NCBI GenBank assembly: GCA_035222895.1
Contig: JAVYIG010006580.1
Coordinates: 1 to 64,000, forward strand
Reading direction: 5' to 3'
Origin: Strongylocentrotus droebachiensis
Taxonomy: Eukaryota > Echinodermata > Echinoidea > Camarodonta > Strongylocentrotidae
DNA length: 64,000 bases
The notes beneath the pieces are model-generated. The model saw only the letters and a list, made by a program, of their open reading frames with translations, made no database searches and was not told the origin of the DNA. Shown piece by piece: positions 36,128 through 46,110 of the stretch (positions within the stretch are counted from its first letter, which is position 1; the number at the start of each line of letters is the position of its first letter). The translations under genes were made by a program, and so were the position numbers.

Positions 36128-38044
36128 TTAGAGACTGAATAGCTTTTTAAATACAAGAATATTGTCTCTATCGCAAGCAATCATTTTCCCTGAAGACGTC
36201 ATCATCACTCGAGACATAAGAAGGTGATTCCTCAAGTCAAATCCCTTCGCCGCTCTTGTTGATAGAGGGAATGATGCTACTCTTCTCTTCTTCATATCAC
36301 CATCACTCATCACCTGATCAATCACACACGTCTTGTACTCATCATCTGATGTCACGACGTAGAGGTCGTCTGTCTTATGATCAACGCAGACATTCAGGAT
36401 GACATCATTGTGGGGGATTTCCCTTTGACCACCATCTCTGTCAATGATGAGCGCTTTGCGATCTTCTGGCCAGGGACGAGCGATGATGTGACCTGATGAC
36501 AGCATATCACGCAGCCTTATATTCTCTTTACACGTGATGGTTTTGATAATCTTACCATCAGCTGGGTTGATGACGTATACCTGGGACTGTCTCACCTCAG
36601 CAGCAATGATCATCCCATCCGGGCCAGCTGCAACATTCACCTGTGTGAAATCACCCGTCGTGTTTCTTGGTATTGTGACGTCAGTAATGAGCTTCCACTG
36701 TCTGTCATACACACTGATGCATCCATTCAAACTGTCTCCTGTATTGCCTCTGTACGCTTTACTGCATACTACCTGTTCGTCATTCAGCACTGCACAGGAC
36801 CCAACCGTTGATGTATCACTACCGTTTATCACTCTCCGAGTATGTTTAGTGTTTATATCTAACATGTATGTATGCGTACCACCTAATAGCCTATCTGTGA
36901 TGATATTGCATTCATCTATGCATCCTACGATGTACGGGTATGTGATTTCATTTCTCACATTGATTGTGCTGTTTTCACGAAGTGACGGTAGTGAAAAAAA
37001 ATTGCATTCACTTTGCGTGACGATTTTCCTCACTACCGTCACTTCGTGAAAACAAGGACGAATTGTATCAATGAGCTTCCACTCCCCATCATACCCATCA
37101 ATCCTCCCATCATACATCATCTCCCTCCTAGCACCCTTCACAAACCTCACACCTGATACAACACGATTGATTTCTTTCACCTCACCCTCACCCAGTGGCC
37201 TTTTTAGTTTATCACTAACTGATGTATACACACGATGCCCGTCTTTAACAACATTTTGATCGTCTTCGAGTACTGTATCAATTGTCTGGCTTGCATTCTC
37301 TGTAGCTTTTGTGTCATCTTGCCATGATTTCTCCAACTCACCATTCTTCCTCTTGATCTCTTCAGCGATGTTCTGAATGTCAGCATGAAGATCGCATTGT
37401 TTATTATTTATTGGTTGTCGTCTATTCTTTGCATTTGTGTTGTTTTCATCATGTCGCTTCTTTCTCTCCCCGTTGTTCTTTTGAATGTTATCCTGCATCT
37501 TTTGAATCTCCTCTTGAAGTTGCTGGTTTTTCCCATCAATCTCCTGGTCAATTTTAGCAGCATCCTCCTGTTCCCTGACTTTATCTCTTGCAATCGCCTT
37601 TTCGATTACGGAATCAACCTCATCTTTGATACTTTGCAGATGTTCGTCTGCGGCTTGTCTACACTGACCAATGTGCTTTCCATGGGCTCGACATAACTCC
37701 AACTTCTTCATCGCCTCTTCCTTCAGAATTTTGAGCTTTGCTTTATTTTCCATGATTGCGTCCTCTATATCCTGTCGCACGCATGGTTTTTCGTGATGAT
37801 CTATCACAACGCATGAAATACATAAAGCTACGCCATGTGTTTTACAGTACAAATCAATATCTTTACCATGTTTCTCACAATACAGATTAGGCCCACCCTG
37901 TCTTGCTTTTCTGATGCATTCCTTTTTGGAGGCGCAGTCATGGCAGAGCTTCTTCTTCTCCTTCACATAGAAAGTCAGATCTGCATTCGCCGTACAGTCC
38001 CCTCCTTCACAGACGCCCTCTAGAGAGCTCAATTCAGAAGCCAT
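36128..38044 (-). CDS. TRIM-like B-box/coiled-coil/propeller protein, paralogue 1
   Basis: Uninterrupted coding exon of 638 residues starting MASELSSLEG. The ATG lies 18 nt after an acceptor (ctaactacag), so at least one 5' UTR exon exists upstream. Order: a Cys-rich zinc-binding segment (C12, C17, C34, C37), a B-box 2 (C56, H59, C67, H70, C75, C78, H83/H84), a long charged coiled coil (about 95-270), and a C-terminal region (about 300-638) with repeated beta-strand-like blocks such as VINPADGKIIKTI and DDLYVVTSDDEYKTCVID, consistent with an NHL/WD-like propeller. No RING domain precedes the B-boxes, so ubiquitin-ligase activity is not expected from this protein alone. Residues about 328-360 are an insertion absent from paralogue 2. 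In echinoderms such proteins are lineage-expanded and mostly uncharacterised; a role in immunity or protein scaffolding is inference only. Confidence 0.88.
   Translation of the reverse strand: MASELSSLEGVCEGGDCTANADLTFYVKEKKKLCHDCASKKECIRKARQGGPNLYCEKHGKDIDLYCKTHGVALCISCVVIDHHEKPCVRQDIEDAIMENKAKLKILKEEAMKKLELCRAHGKHIGQCRQAADEHLQSIKDEVDSVIEKAIARDKVREQEDAAKIDQEIDGKNQQLQEEIQKMQDNIQKNNGERKKRHDENNTNAKNRRQPINNKQCDLHADIQNIAEEIKRKNGELEKSWQDDTKATENASQTIDTVLEDDQNVVKDGHRVYTSVSDKLKRPLGEGEVKEINRVVSGVRFVKGARREMMYDGRIDGYDGEWKLIDTIRPCFHEVTVVRKIVTQSECNFFSLPSLRENSTINVRNEITYPYIVGCIDECNIITDRLLGGTHTYMLDINTKHTRRVINGSDTSTVGSCAVLNDEQVVCSKAYRGNTGDSLNGCISVYDRQWKLITDVTIPRNTTGDFTQVNVAAGPDGMIIAAEVRQSQVYVINPADGKIIKTITCKENIRLRDMLSSGHIIARPWPEDRKALIIDRDGGQREIPHNDVILNVCVDHKTDDLYVVTSDDEYKTCVIDQVMSDGDMKKRRVASFPLSTRAAKGFDLRNHLLMSRVMMTSSGKMIACDRDNILVFKKLFSL
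36962..37060. mobile_element. In-frame foldback insertion within TRIM-like CDS 1
   Basis: Perfect 24-bp inverted repeats (36971-36994 and 37030-37053, beginning GTTTTCACGAAGTGACGG) with a 35-nt loop. They sit inside a 99-bp stretch absent from paralogue 2 (homologous junction near 51995-52005). The insertion is a multiple of three and stop-free, adding 33 residues (RPCFHEVTVV...LRENSTI). Eight to ten extra bases lie outside each arm and the exact target duplication is unclear (ACAAT on both sides). Confidence 0.8.
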
Positions 38045-40330
38045 GCTGATCAGAGTATTGACCTGTAGTTAGAAATCAACCAAGAAACAATGTTTACTTC
38101 AAGAAGGTAGAAGGAAGAGAAGAATTAGAGGACAAATAAGGAGAAGAAGAAGGAAGAGGAAGAAAGAAAAAGATAAAAATGGGAGTATATTATTAAAACA
38201 CGTATCACACGTGTGTCAGTAGTATTCCATATCGAATCGTAATCACTTTACAAATATTACACAAATCTTGAACTTTGAAAAAGGATGTTTATCATCTCCT
38301 CTTTAGCAACACGAGGTAAGATAACAATCGTACTTGCAGGGCTTATAAAAAGACTCAGAAATGTTCTTGGTTCTAGGGTAAATAAAATTACAGCATAGAC
38401 CGTTTTAAAGATGACCGCATTGTCTCAAAAAATTCCCCTTGGAAATTTGTTATTCAAATTATGTCGCAATAAAATAATCTAAGCGCGCAGTTACCTGTTA
38501 CACATAACACGCCATTCTTACAAAAAATACATGCAGCGTCTACCTAGGCCTATAAATGAATGGGCATAATTTTGCAACACTCTCAGGGAAATAGTTTTAA
38601 AAAAAGGTTTTTGACCTTTCATAGTGGTTCTAAAAAGAACGATACTCGTTCTAGGTACCTTACGAGGTTCTGTGAGTATCAAGAAAAGTTCGTTAAATCA
38701 TGCGAAGAGTTCTTCGTTGCTTAGTTGTTCTTTTAAGAACTCAAATATGGAGAAATTTCTTTTTGTGGGGGTACCTATTACGTAAAATTAAATTGATAAA
38801 CATGTGCAAATATAATATGATGGACAAATAATTTTGTATTCCCTGGTTTGGGGAAAAAGATTGTTAATCAAAATACCTTCCTTTGTTTCTAAATTAGTCT
38901 CTCAGAATAAAAGCGAATATGACTATAAAGTATTTAGGTTAATCTGTGCCGTGCATTCATTTCGAGGAAAGTCGGTGATGAATTCACTTAAGAACATCAT
39001 CCCAAAGATTCCACTGGAAAACCCTCTAGGGGTTCTTAATGTTGGAAAAGATTTTAAATAGTTTAAGTTTCTACTTCGCAACATTTATTTTAACAGTGAA
39101 GTGATTCTCACGAAGCAATACAAACTTTTTGTTTTTATATTTTACAAGTAAGAAAAAGTACTTTGAAACTTTTTAACAATGAAAATGTAATTTAGTCATG
39201 AAAATATAAGACAGGAAACGTACTACATAATACATGATTATAATTGATTACAGTCAAATAGACCACCTCGCTGCCTGAATATGAGGTGAGGCCTGTCTAC
39301 ATTTGTAGTGACAGTTGCCCTGGTAATATTGGAACCACTATAGTGCCTTTGAAAGAGAGCAATGACGTAACTGGCCCCTCTTGACAGATTTATGACGGAG
39401 AAAAATAATATAAATTGTCAAATTTAACAACGTAGGGAATCATTTTAGTTAAAATCGAACGCGCGATATATACTCTATGAGACACGTTTCCAAAAAACAT
39501 ACTGCCAAGGAGTAAAACAGTGTGATTTAGCTCTTTTCCCCCCCTTTTTTCGGGACACTCCCCCATCCCTCGTTGCTAAAATGGATGGCTGGAAGTTCCC
39601 CTGCTCTGCCACAGATTGTCAATGTCTGGATACGCCGCAGATTCAAACTGTTTAAAAGTTACCCGGCAATTCGAGCCCCCTAACCCTCGCATGCCAGCCC
39701 CATAATTGAGGATCCCCTCCCCCCCCCCCCCCCCCGACAAGACAAGGGAAATTGCAATATCTTTTTTTGTGGGTTTGTTATCAATTTATTTTGTCTTTGA
39801 TCGAGAAGCAATCCTCAAATCACAAATCTATAAAAAGAAAATGAAAATGAAAATGAGATAACTATATATAGACTTAATACAATAAAAAAAACAAGGCATG
39901 ATCAATTCAATTCACAAAAACATTGCGATGCATAACGATTGAAACAAATGAATAATTTATTTCAGTGCAACTGTTCATGGCGTTAATTGTTTTTTGCACC
40001 AAATTAACCTTCTTCTATACTTCCTTTATTTCATTATTAAAACAAATGTATAAACATGTAGCTACAGATTGATGAAAGTAGCGATTGTCAGCAAAAGAAA
40101 ATGGCGTTATTTAGGAAATGTGTGCGTTAGTCTTGCTGGGGCCATCAGACGTTAGAGAAAATCTTGTTAAAATAGTATTTCATTGTTAAACCATTTTTTG
40201 CATTGTTGTGTTGATTACAACCACATCCACGTGCTCTTACACATCATTCTATGTACTAAAACATCAAGATAAGATGGAATTTATCAGTCAGTCTAACATA
40301 ATGACACCGTGTTTAGTCAATAATACTCAC
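38045..40330 (-). other. Upstream intron and flank of TRIM-like gene 1
   Basis: No second gene. The acceptor just upstream of the ATG and a donor-like GTGAGT at 40330-40325 suggest a ~2.3-kb 5' UTR intron. It contains a purine-rich stretch (38100-38180), internal 'aagaac..gttctt' inverted words (38620-38760), a poly-C tract (39718-39735) and AT-rich DNA. Confidence 0.45.
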
Positions 40331-40640
40331 AGTCTTTGAGAGATGGAGCCAGCGGCTTGACGTTGAGGAAATAAAGGACGAGAAACGTCAAAGAAAACAA
40401 GCTGCAACGTTGTCAGTAGATATATGCATAAGCTGTGCCGAGTTATTGAAATGAAAGTTGAGTTCCTTAAACATAGCCTACCATGACTTCATGTTTAAGA
40501 GATCAGTTTTTAGTTCAAGGTATATATTTAGTTTCTTTATCATGAGAAACGTCAATGAAAACAAGCTGCAACGTTGTCAGGAGATAGACGCATATGCCGT
40601 TCCGACTTATTGAAATGAAAATTGAGTTCATGAAATATAT
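40331..40640 (-). promoter_or_regulatory. Candidate 5' exon and promoter of TRIM-like gene 1, with tandem duplication
   Basis: A donor GTGAGT on the minus strand lies at 40330-40325. Immediately upstream, a ~95-110-bp block ('gagaaacgtcaa.gaaaacaa', 'gctgcaacgttgtcag', 'ttattgaaatgaaa') occurs twice in tandem at about 40378-40489 and 40546-40640. The duplication overlaps or abuts the presumed transcription start. Confidence 0.35.
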
Positions 40641-40799
40641 AAGACGCACGTATATCATTAAATCTTATGTCAGAGTTTAATATTAAATTTCAAAGTATTC
40701 ATTTGTTCGCGGTCATGTGCCTTATTTGCTAATATTGACATACACGATTATGTCGGTATAGCAACAAAATACAATGTTGGTTGATAACATTTCCGTGAC

Positions 40800-41035
40800 G
40801 ACGATTCGTATGCTCGCGGGAATCGTGTAACCATTTATTTTACACGATTCGTCTTTTGCCAATTAAGCGAAATTTGAATCGTGTAAATGTGTAATCGTGT
40901 AAAATTACACGATTCCTCAATTCAGATCGAATCGTGTAATCGTGTAATCTGCATGCCGAAAATCTCCGCAACACGATTACACGATTCAAAATTTACACGA
41001 TTCGATTGCTCGCTGGAATTGTGTTACAATTTATT
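40800..41035. repeat. ACACGATT-type array, left
   Basis: Many forward and inverted copies of 'ttacacgattacacgattc' and 'aatcgtgta', able to form multiple hairpins. A partner array with the same words in inverse order lies at 45110-45370. Confidence 0.8.
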
Positions 41036-42229
41036 TTCAGTGGTGATGATGAGCAGATTACGATGTCTTGTTCAGTAGAAGCAGGAATAACCAACAGCTG
41101 AGAGGGGGTAGGGTTGAACGAAGACAACGGGGACGAGGGGGAGAGCGAAGATTACGCATTTTAGTTGCGGTGTGTGTCTCTAGTTTAATTTTAGAATGTT
41201 TGAAAATAAAAAATCAGTTCACTTCCCGAAAAGCACTGTCGGATTTAATCCTCGGTGAGAAAAAAGAAAGAAAAAAAGTGATGAACGACAAAGGAAGGGG
41301 TGGGGGTATTCCTTAGTTGTAAATAAATATAACAAAATATTAGAAAACTTAAAGGAGGGCTAACATAACTAAGTCTGGTGTGATACTTTTACAATACAAG
41401 GCAATACCAATTGAAATATGTTCACCTGCTCATTCGTTACTATAAATGTCGTTATACTATGTATTTTATTCCGTCAATATCCATGAGAGTGCGAGGGGCG
41501 TCATTTTCCCCCACGAGAGTCCCTGGCCTTGGCTGATATGTTTTACGTCATTGGCAGCTTGAAAAAGGTCACAAACAATTACATTTTGATTACTTATTGC
41601 TTTTTTGACTTTCCTCATTTTTGTAAATTATCTTTTACAACATTGCATTCAGCTACATGTATGAAGAGCCACGGTCAAGGATTAATGGCACACTTCCTAT
41701 CACATACAAAGGAAGCTTTATGTAGCCTGTCATTTGACCCTCGCCGGGGACAAAGGACGTTGCCCTAACTACAGGTAGTGTTGTAGATCCTTACATAAAA
41801 CCTATTGTTCAGGGGGTCATATGTTTAATGGGATAAAAGTAACAAGGGGCAAATGTATCAGCGGCTCCCACCCTTATAGTAGAAACGCGCTATGCGTATA
41901 CGCACTGCACAGCTTCCAACATACAACAATTAATATACAAGAATAACAGGTCAAAATTAAGTCAGCTTGAACAGGATAACCCACGAAAGCTCAAGAGCTT
42001 ATTTCCAATGGGGTCCCCGACAGATATTTACACAATTAATAAGTTAAAATAGTAATATTTAGAGACAGATAAGAAAGAGAAAATCAAACTTATTAAAGAT
42101 AATAATGATGATAATGATAATAACAACATTGAACTGATGATAGAAATGATAATAAGTACAAGAAGAAAATAAGAAGGAGAAGAAGAAAAAGAGGAGGAGC
42201 TAGGAAAAAAAACACAAGTATGTACAAAA

Positions 42230-42563
42230 TGAAAAGGTATGAACCCGCAGAAGAATACAAATTTCAATCATATAATATGTCATTCGCTTCGATCTTCTCT
42301 GACTCTCAAAATAAGCAAAGTTTTCTATTTCCTTTATATCATTAGGAAGGGAATTCAAAATTGTGTATGCCATCGTAATAAAACGAACTACCAATACTAA
42401 TTACTCTTTCTGGCAGGTTAAAGTTGAATCGGCTATTCCTTGTATTATAATCATGTGAGTCAGTAACAAGATCGAAGTTGGAAGGAATATAATGATTCGA
42501 CCTAGTATGATATATGTTATGCAAGTTATGCAATACGAGTTCAGGACATCGGGTTTTTAGCAC
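42230..42563 (-). pseudogene. Non-LTR retrotransposon reverse-transcriptase C-terminal remnant
   Basis: On the minus strand, one frame has HDYNTRNSRFNFNLPE and an overlapping frame has ILNSLPNDIKEIENFAYFE. Both belong to the conserved region downstream of LINE reverse transcriptases (Y-NTR-S and 'WNSLP' motifs). The frame change between them (about 42350-42390) shows it is broken. Confidence 0.75.
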
Positions 42564-43599
42564 GGGAGTAAAATCTTCAATTACCTAAAAAGAAATAATT
42601 AAAAAAAATAATAAAAATCTGGACAAATATGTGCTTGTGCAATCACTGTCATTTTTATATTGTCAAAAAATAAGATTTTGGGCTCTGTATTAGGCGAAGT
42701 TTCAAGGACGAAATTTAATGCTAGGATACAAAAAAAAAAGTATGGCCGCCCTCCTAGGGGGCAAATGTAACAACGTTATAACTAGTATAATTCTCCCCAC
42801 GTAACTGGAAAAAATATAATGTAGATGAGTCAAGCATATGTCATAGACATTATTATTTTTTTATTTTTTTTATTGGGGTTCTTTAAAATATTGTTTAATT
42901 GATGAAAATCTATCCAGCGCATAATCTTTGGGGAAAAAAAGAAGAAAACAAATATATTTTTCTGAGGGATATATGATTTGTAGGTACATCTGTATTTGGT
43001 TAGGATTGCCCCATAGGTGTGTTACAATTACCTCGTGTTGTGGGGCAATTGTAACACTTGACTACCGGTATTGATATGATAATGGCTTGATAATAACTTG
43101 TTTCACTTGACTCAAACCTAGTCATATTTCAAGCCAAGAAATGCATCTTTCATTTCATATACCTTTAAGTAAGTAGCCTATATAACTATAATAAAATTGA
43201 AATGTCAGAATTTTCTTTCAGAATTGGAAAAAGGTGTTACAGTAATATTGTCCCCGGTCTCCCCTAAGGATCTAAGCCACTGGCTACACCACAGGGGTGA
43301 GGAAGGGGGGGCCCAATTCATGAACAAATATTCAGCGGCGCATAAGTGTGTGGGGGTGGGGTTAGTGAGCACTATTTTTGTTTTACTCAACAACCCCCCC
43401 CCCCTTGAGCAAAACATAAAAAGGTAAAATTGTGGTAATCTTTTTTAAGACTTTTTTCCCAGGGGTGGGGGCCCGTCTTTTTTTCCTTTTTTTTTAGATG
43501 TAAAATTTACGGTGCAAGCCGACAATGACTAGAAAAAGTGAGTGGCCAACTGTCTTTGTGTTACATTTAGCTAGCGGTACAGTGCCCCCCCCCCCCACA

Positions 43600-44520
43600 A
43601 TTTTTCAAGTACCCCAAAAGTGCTTCGTTTTACATAGAAAAAGTGCCCTTTCAACCTTGTAAGAAGTGCCCCTTTGTAAATAGGAAAAACCCCCCTTTGA
43701 CTTTGACGAGTTCTCCTATTAATTTGTAAAAAGTGCCCCTTCCCCTTTTATGTCAAGATCATTATTATTTTGGCTTTCCATTTTTTGGCTTTCCTCTTTT
43801 TCGTAAATTACATTTAACAACATTGCATTCAGCTCTAGTATGAAGAACTACGGTCAAGACTTAATAGCACACTTCTGTCACATACAAAAGAATGTGGCCT
43901 GACATTGACCCTCGACGGGGGCGTTGTCCTAGCTACAGACAGAGATGCTTACATAATACCTATTGTTCAGGGGGACCCCCTTTGAACATAGGATTTCCTG
44001 AACAATAGGTATTACGTTCGGATCTAAGCCACTGGCTACAGAGTACAGGAGGCAGTAGCAAGACGAGAATGAATATAATAAGTGAATGGCCAACTGGCTT
44101 TGCGTTACGTTTAGCTAGCGGTACAGTGCCCACCCCCCCCCCCCCCCCCCACTTTTTCAAGAATCCCCAAAGTGCCCCTTTATACGTAGGAAAAGTCCCC
44201 ATTTTACTTTGACAAGTGCCCGTATTCATTTGTAAAAGTGCCCCTTCCCCTTTTCAACTATAAAAAGTGCCCCTTTCATTTGGACCCTTTTATTTATTTA
44301 TTTTTTGACACGCGCCCCTTTTTCTTCGACGAGTTCCTATTTTCCTTTACAATAAGTGTCCATTTTCAATTCTCATAAGTGTCCTTTATAATCTCAATTA
44401 AGTATTATCCCTCTTTAGGTACGAGAAGTGCCCCTCTTCACTTTTGTTAAATGCCCCCATCAACTCCGATTAATGCCCCTATTAAAATCTGATCAGTGCC
44501 CCTTTTCTTTCAACTAATGT
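43600..44520. repeat. Degenerate AAGTGCCCC tandem array
   Basis: The words 'aaagtgcccctt' recur at irregular spacing of about 25-40 nt over ~900 bp (for example near 43620, 43655, 43730, 44180, 44240, 44265, 44430, 44495). Between them is T-rich sequence. It reads as a decayed minisatellite. Confidence 0.65.
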
Positions 44521-44524
44521 TTTT

Positions 44525-44930
44525 TCACCCCTTTCTCTCTCTTTCTCTCTCTCTCTTTTTCTCACTCTCTCTCTCTCTCTCTCCTTTTCTGTCACTATCT
44601 TTCCACTGCCCCCTTTATCTTTCTCGCCTCTCTTTCTTTCATTGTGTTCCACTCTTATCTTTTTTATTTTCTCTTTTCCTCTCCGTTTCAAAGCCTTTCT
44701 ACTTCTCATTTCTATTTCTTTCACTATGTTTCGCTCTTCTTTTCTTCCGTTAAAGTTTTTTCGTTTTCCTTTTTTCTCTCTTGCAAAGTTTTTCTTCTTA
44801 ATTATATTTATCGTGCCATTTCAACCCTCATTTTCTTTTTATATGTACCCTTCTCCTCGTAGCTATCTTTTTTCCTGTACTTTTCATCTATCATGTCTTC
44901 TTCTTTCTGACGTTTTCCTACCTTGTCTCA
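44525..44930. repeat. Pyrimidine-rich (TC)n tract
   Basis: Low-complexity CT/T sequence giving Phe-, Leu- and Ser-rich shadow frames on the plus strand. Confidence 0.8.
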
Positions 44931-45063
44931 TGGTGCAGGTTAGTAGAAAGTGAGGAGGTTTATACACGAATATAAAGTACAGTAATTACCTGATGTAGGC
45001 AAGTGGTGTAAAAAGCAATTACTTGGTTTAAGCGAGTGGTGAAAGCAAGACACGATTAGCAGA

Positions 45064-45370
45064 TTGTTGCAACTGGTCGAATCATCCTTCCAATGCCCTT
45101 ATAACCATTATAACTATTTACACGATTACACGATTCAGAGAGACAGTCTTCAATCGTGTAAATTTACACGATTACACAGTTACACGTTTGTTGCATCTGG
45201 TCGAATCATCCCACCAATGCACTTTATTATTTACACGATTACACGATTCAGAGCGACAATCTTCAATCGTGTAAATCTACACGATTACACAGTTACACGA
45301 TTCAGGTGAATCGTGTAAACCGTGTAATCCAAAAAATATATCGTGTAATCGTGTTTCGGAGATTTTCGGC
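45064..45370. repeat. ACACGATT-type array, right, with a 117-bp tandem duplication
   Basis: Two direct units of about 117 bp (45064-45180 and 45181-45300). Each contains 'ggtcgaatcatcc', 'tttacacgattacacgattc' and 'aatcgtgtaaat'. It ends with 'gtttcggagattttcgg', the inverse of 'ccgaaaatctccg' at about 40955 in the left array. Confidence 0.8.
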
Positions 45371-45379
45371 GTGTACTGT

Positions 45380-45451
45380 ATATACAAAAATAGAGAGAGA
45401 GACGGAGAGAGAGACACACACCGACACACGGAGCGAGAGAAAATCAGATAC

Positions 45452-45499
<48 letters not shown>

Positions 45500-45625
45500 T
45501 AGAAAGATTGCAAGAGACAGAGAGAGGGGAAAGAAAAAACAGGAGGATGAGATAAGGAAATACGAAGAAAGAGGGAAAGCTACAGAGGGAGAAAGTGAGA
45601 GGGGGAGATGAAGTACAATTTTTAG
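45380..45625. repeat. GA-rich tract at the left end of duplication copy 2
   Basis: (GAGA)n sequence matching in position the tract at 33720-34120. Confidence 0.8.
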
Positions 45626-45658
45626 AAAAGGTGTACTGACATACAACTACTGTATGTT

Positions 45659-46110
45659 AAAGACATGTCATCATCATCAACTTCAGGTGGCGCTATAAAG
45701 CGCTGCTGTGGCCTTCACGAGAGCACGCCATGCAACTCTTTCACCTGCCATTTGTGTTGCACCTTTCATTCCTTGTCCAGACACTCTCTTTCTATCATCA
45801 GTCCAAGATATTGGTGGACGACCTCTACCCCGTTTTCCTTCGACTGCTCCTTGCAGTATTTGCTTCTCAACACCTTCAGATCTCCTAACAATGTGCCCCA
45901 AATAGTTTAGTTTTCTTCCCATGATTCCCCTTCTGATGGTCAAGTCTGTTCCAATCTTTTCCAGGACCCACACATTTGTCTTTTTATCTTTCCATGACAC
46001 CTGCAACAGCCTCCTGTAGCACCATATTTCAAAGGCATCAACTCTCTTTCTGTCATTCTTTGTCATGGCCCAGGACTCACTTCCGTAAGTAGCAATAGAG
46101 AAAGACATGT
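45659..46110 (-). mobile_element. 5'-truncated LINE with 10-bp target duplication
   Basis: AAAGACATGT occurs at 45659-45668 and 46101-46110. The inserted sequence encodes, on the minus strand, 141 residues (YGSESWAMTK, DAFEIWCYRRLLQVSW, KLNYLGHIVRRS, KRGRGRPPISWTDD), the C-terminal part of a non-LTR reverse transcriptase. It ends with a (GAT)n tail at the 45669 side. The homologous place in duplication copy 1 (about 34138-34149) has a single AAAGACATGT and no insert. This is a truncated, dead copy. Confidence 0.88.

Larger units (their letters stand above)
41036..45109. other. Gene-free repeat-rich interval
   Basis: Contains a LINE reverse-transcriptase remnant (42230-42563), two ~190-bp diverged direct copies (41640-41830 and 43790-43980, sharing 'cattgcattcagct', 'cctattgttcagggg'), a second pair (about 43515-43620 and 44075-44180, sharing 'tagctagcggtacagtgcc'), poly-C tracts, the AAGTGCCCC array and a pyrimidine tract. 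No host gene seen. Confidence 0.6.

Noticed and set aside
36534..37049. 171-codon plus-strand frame opposite TRIM-like gene 1 (and 51475-52194 opposite gene 2)
   Set aside because: Antisense shadows of the TRIM-like coding sequence.
43197..43427. 76-codon frame next to a poly-C tract
   Set aside because: Low-complexity, repeat-associated, and an equally open frame exists on the other strand.
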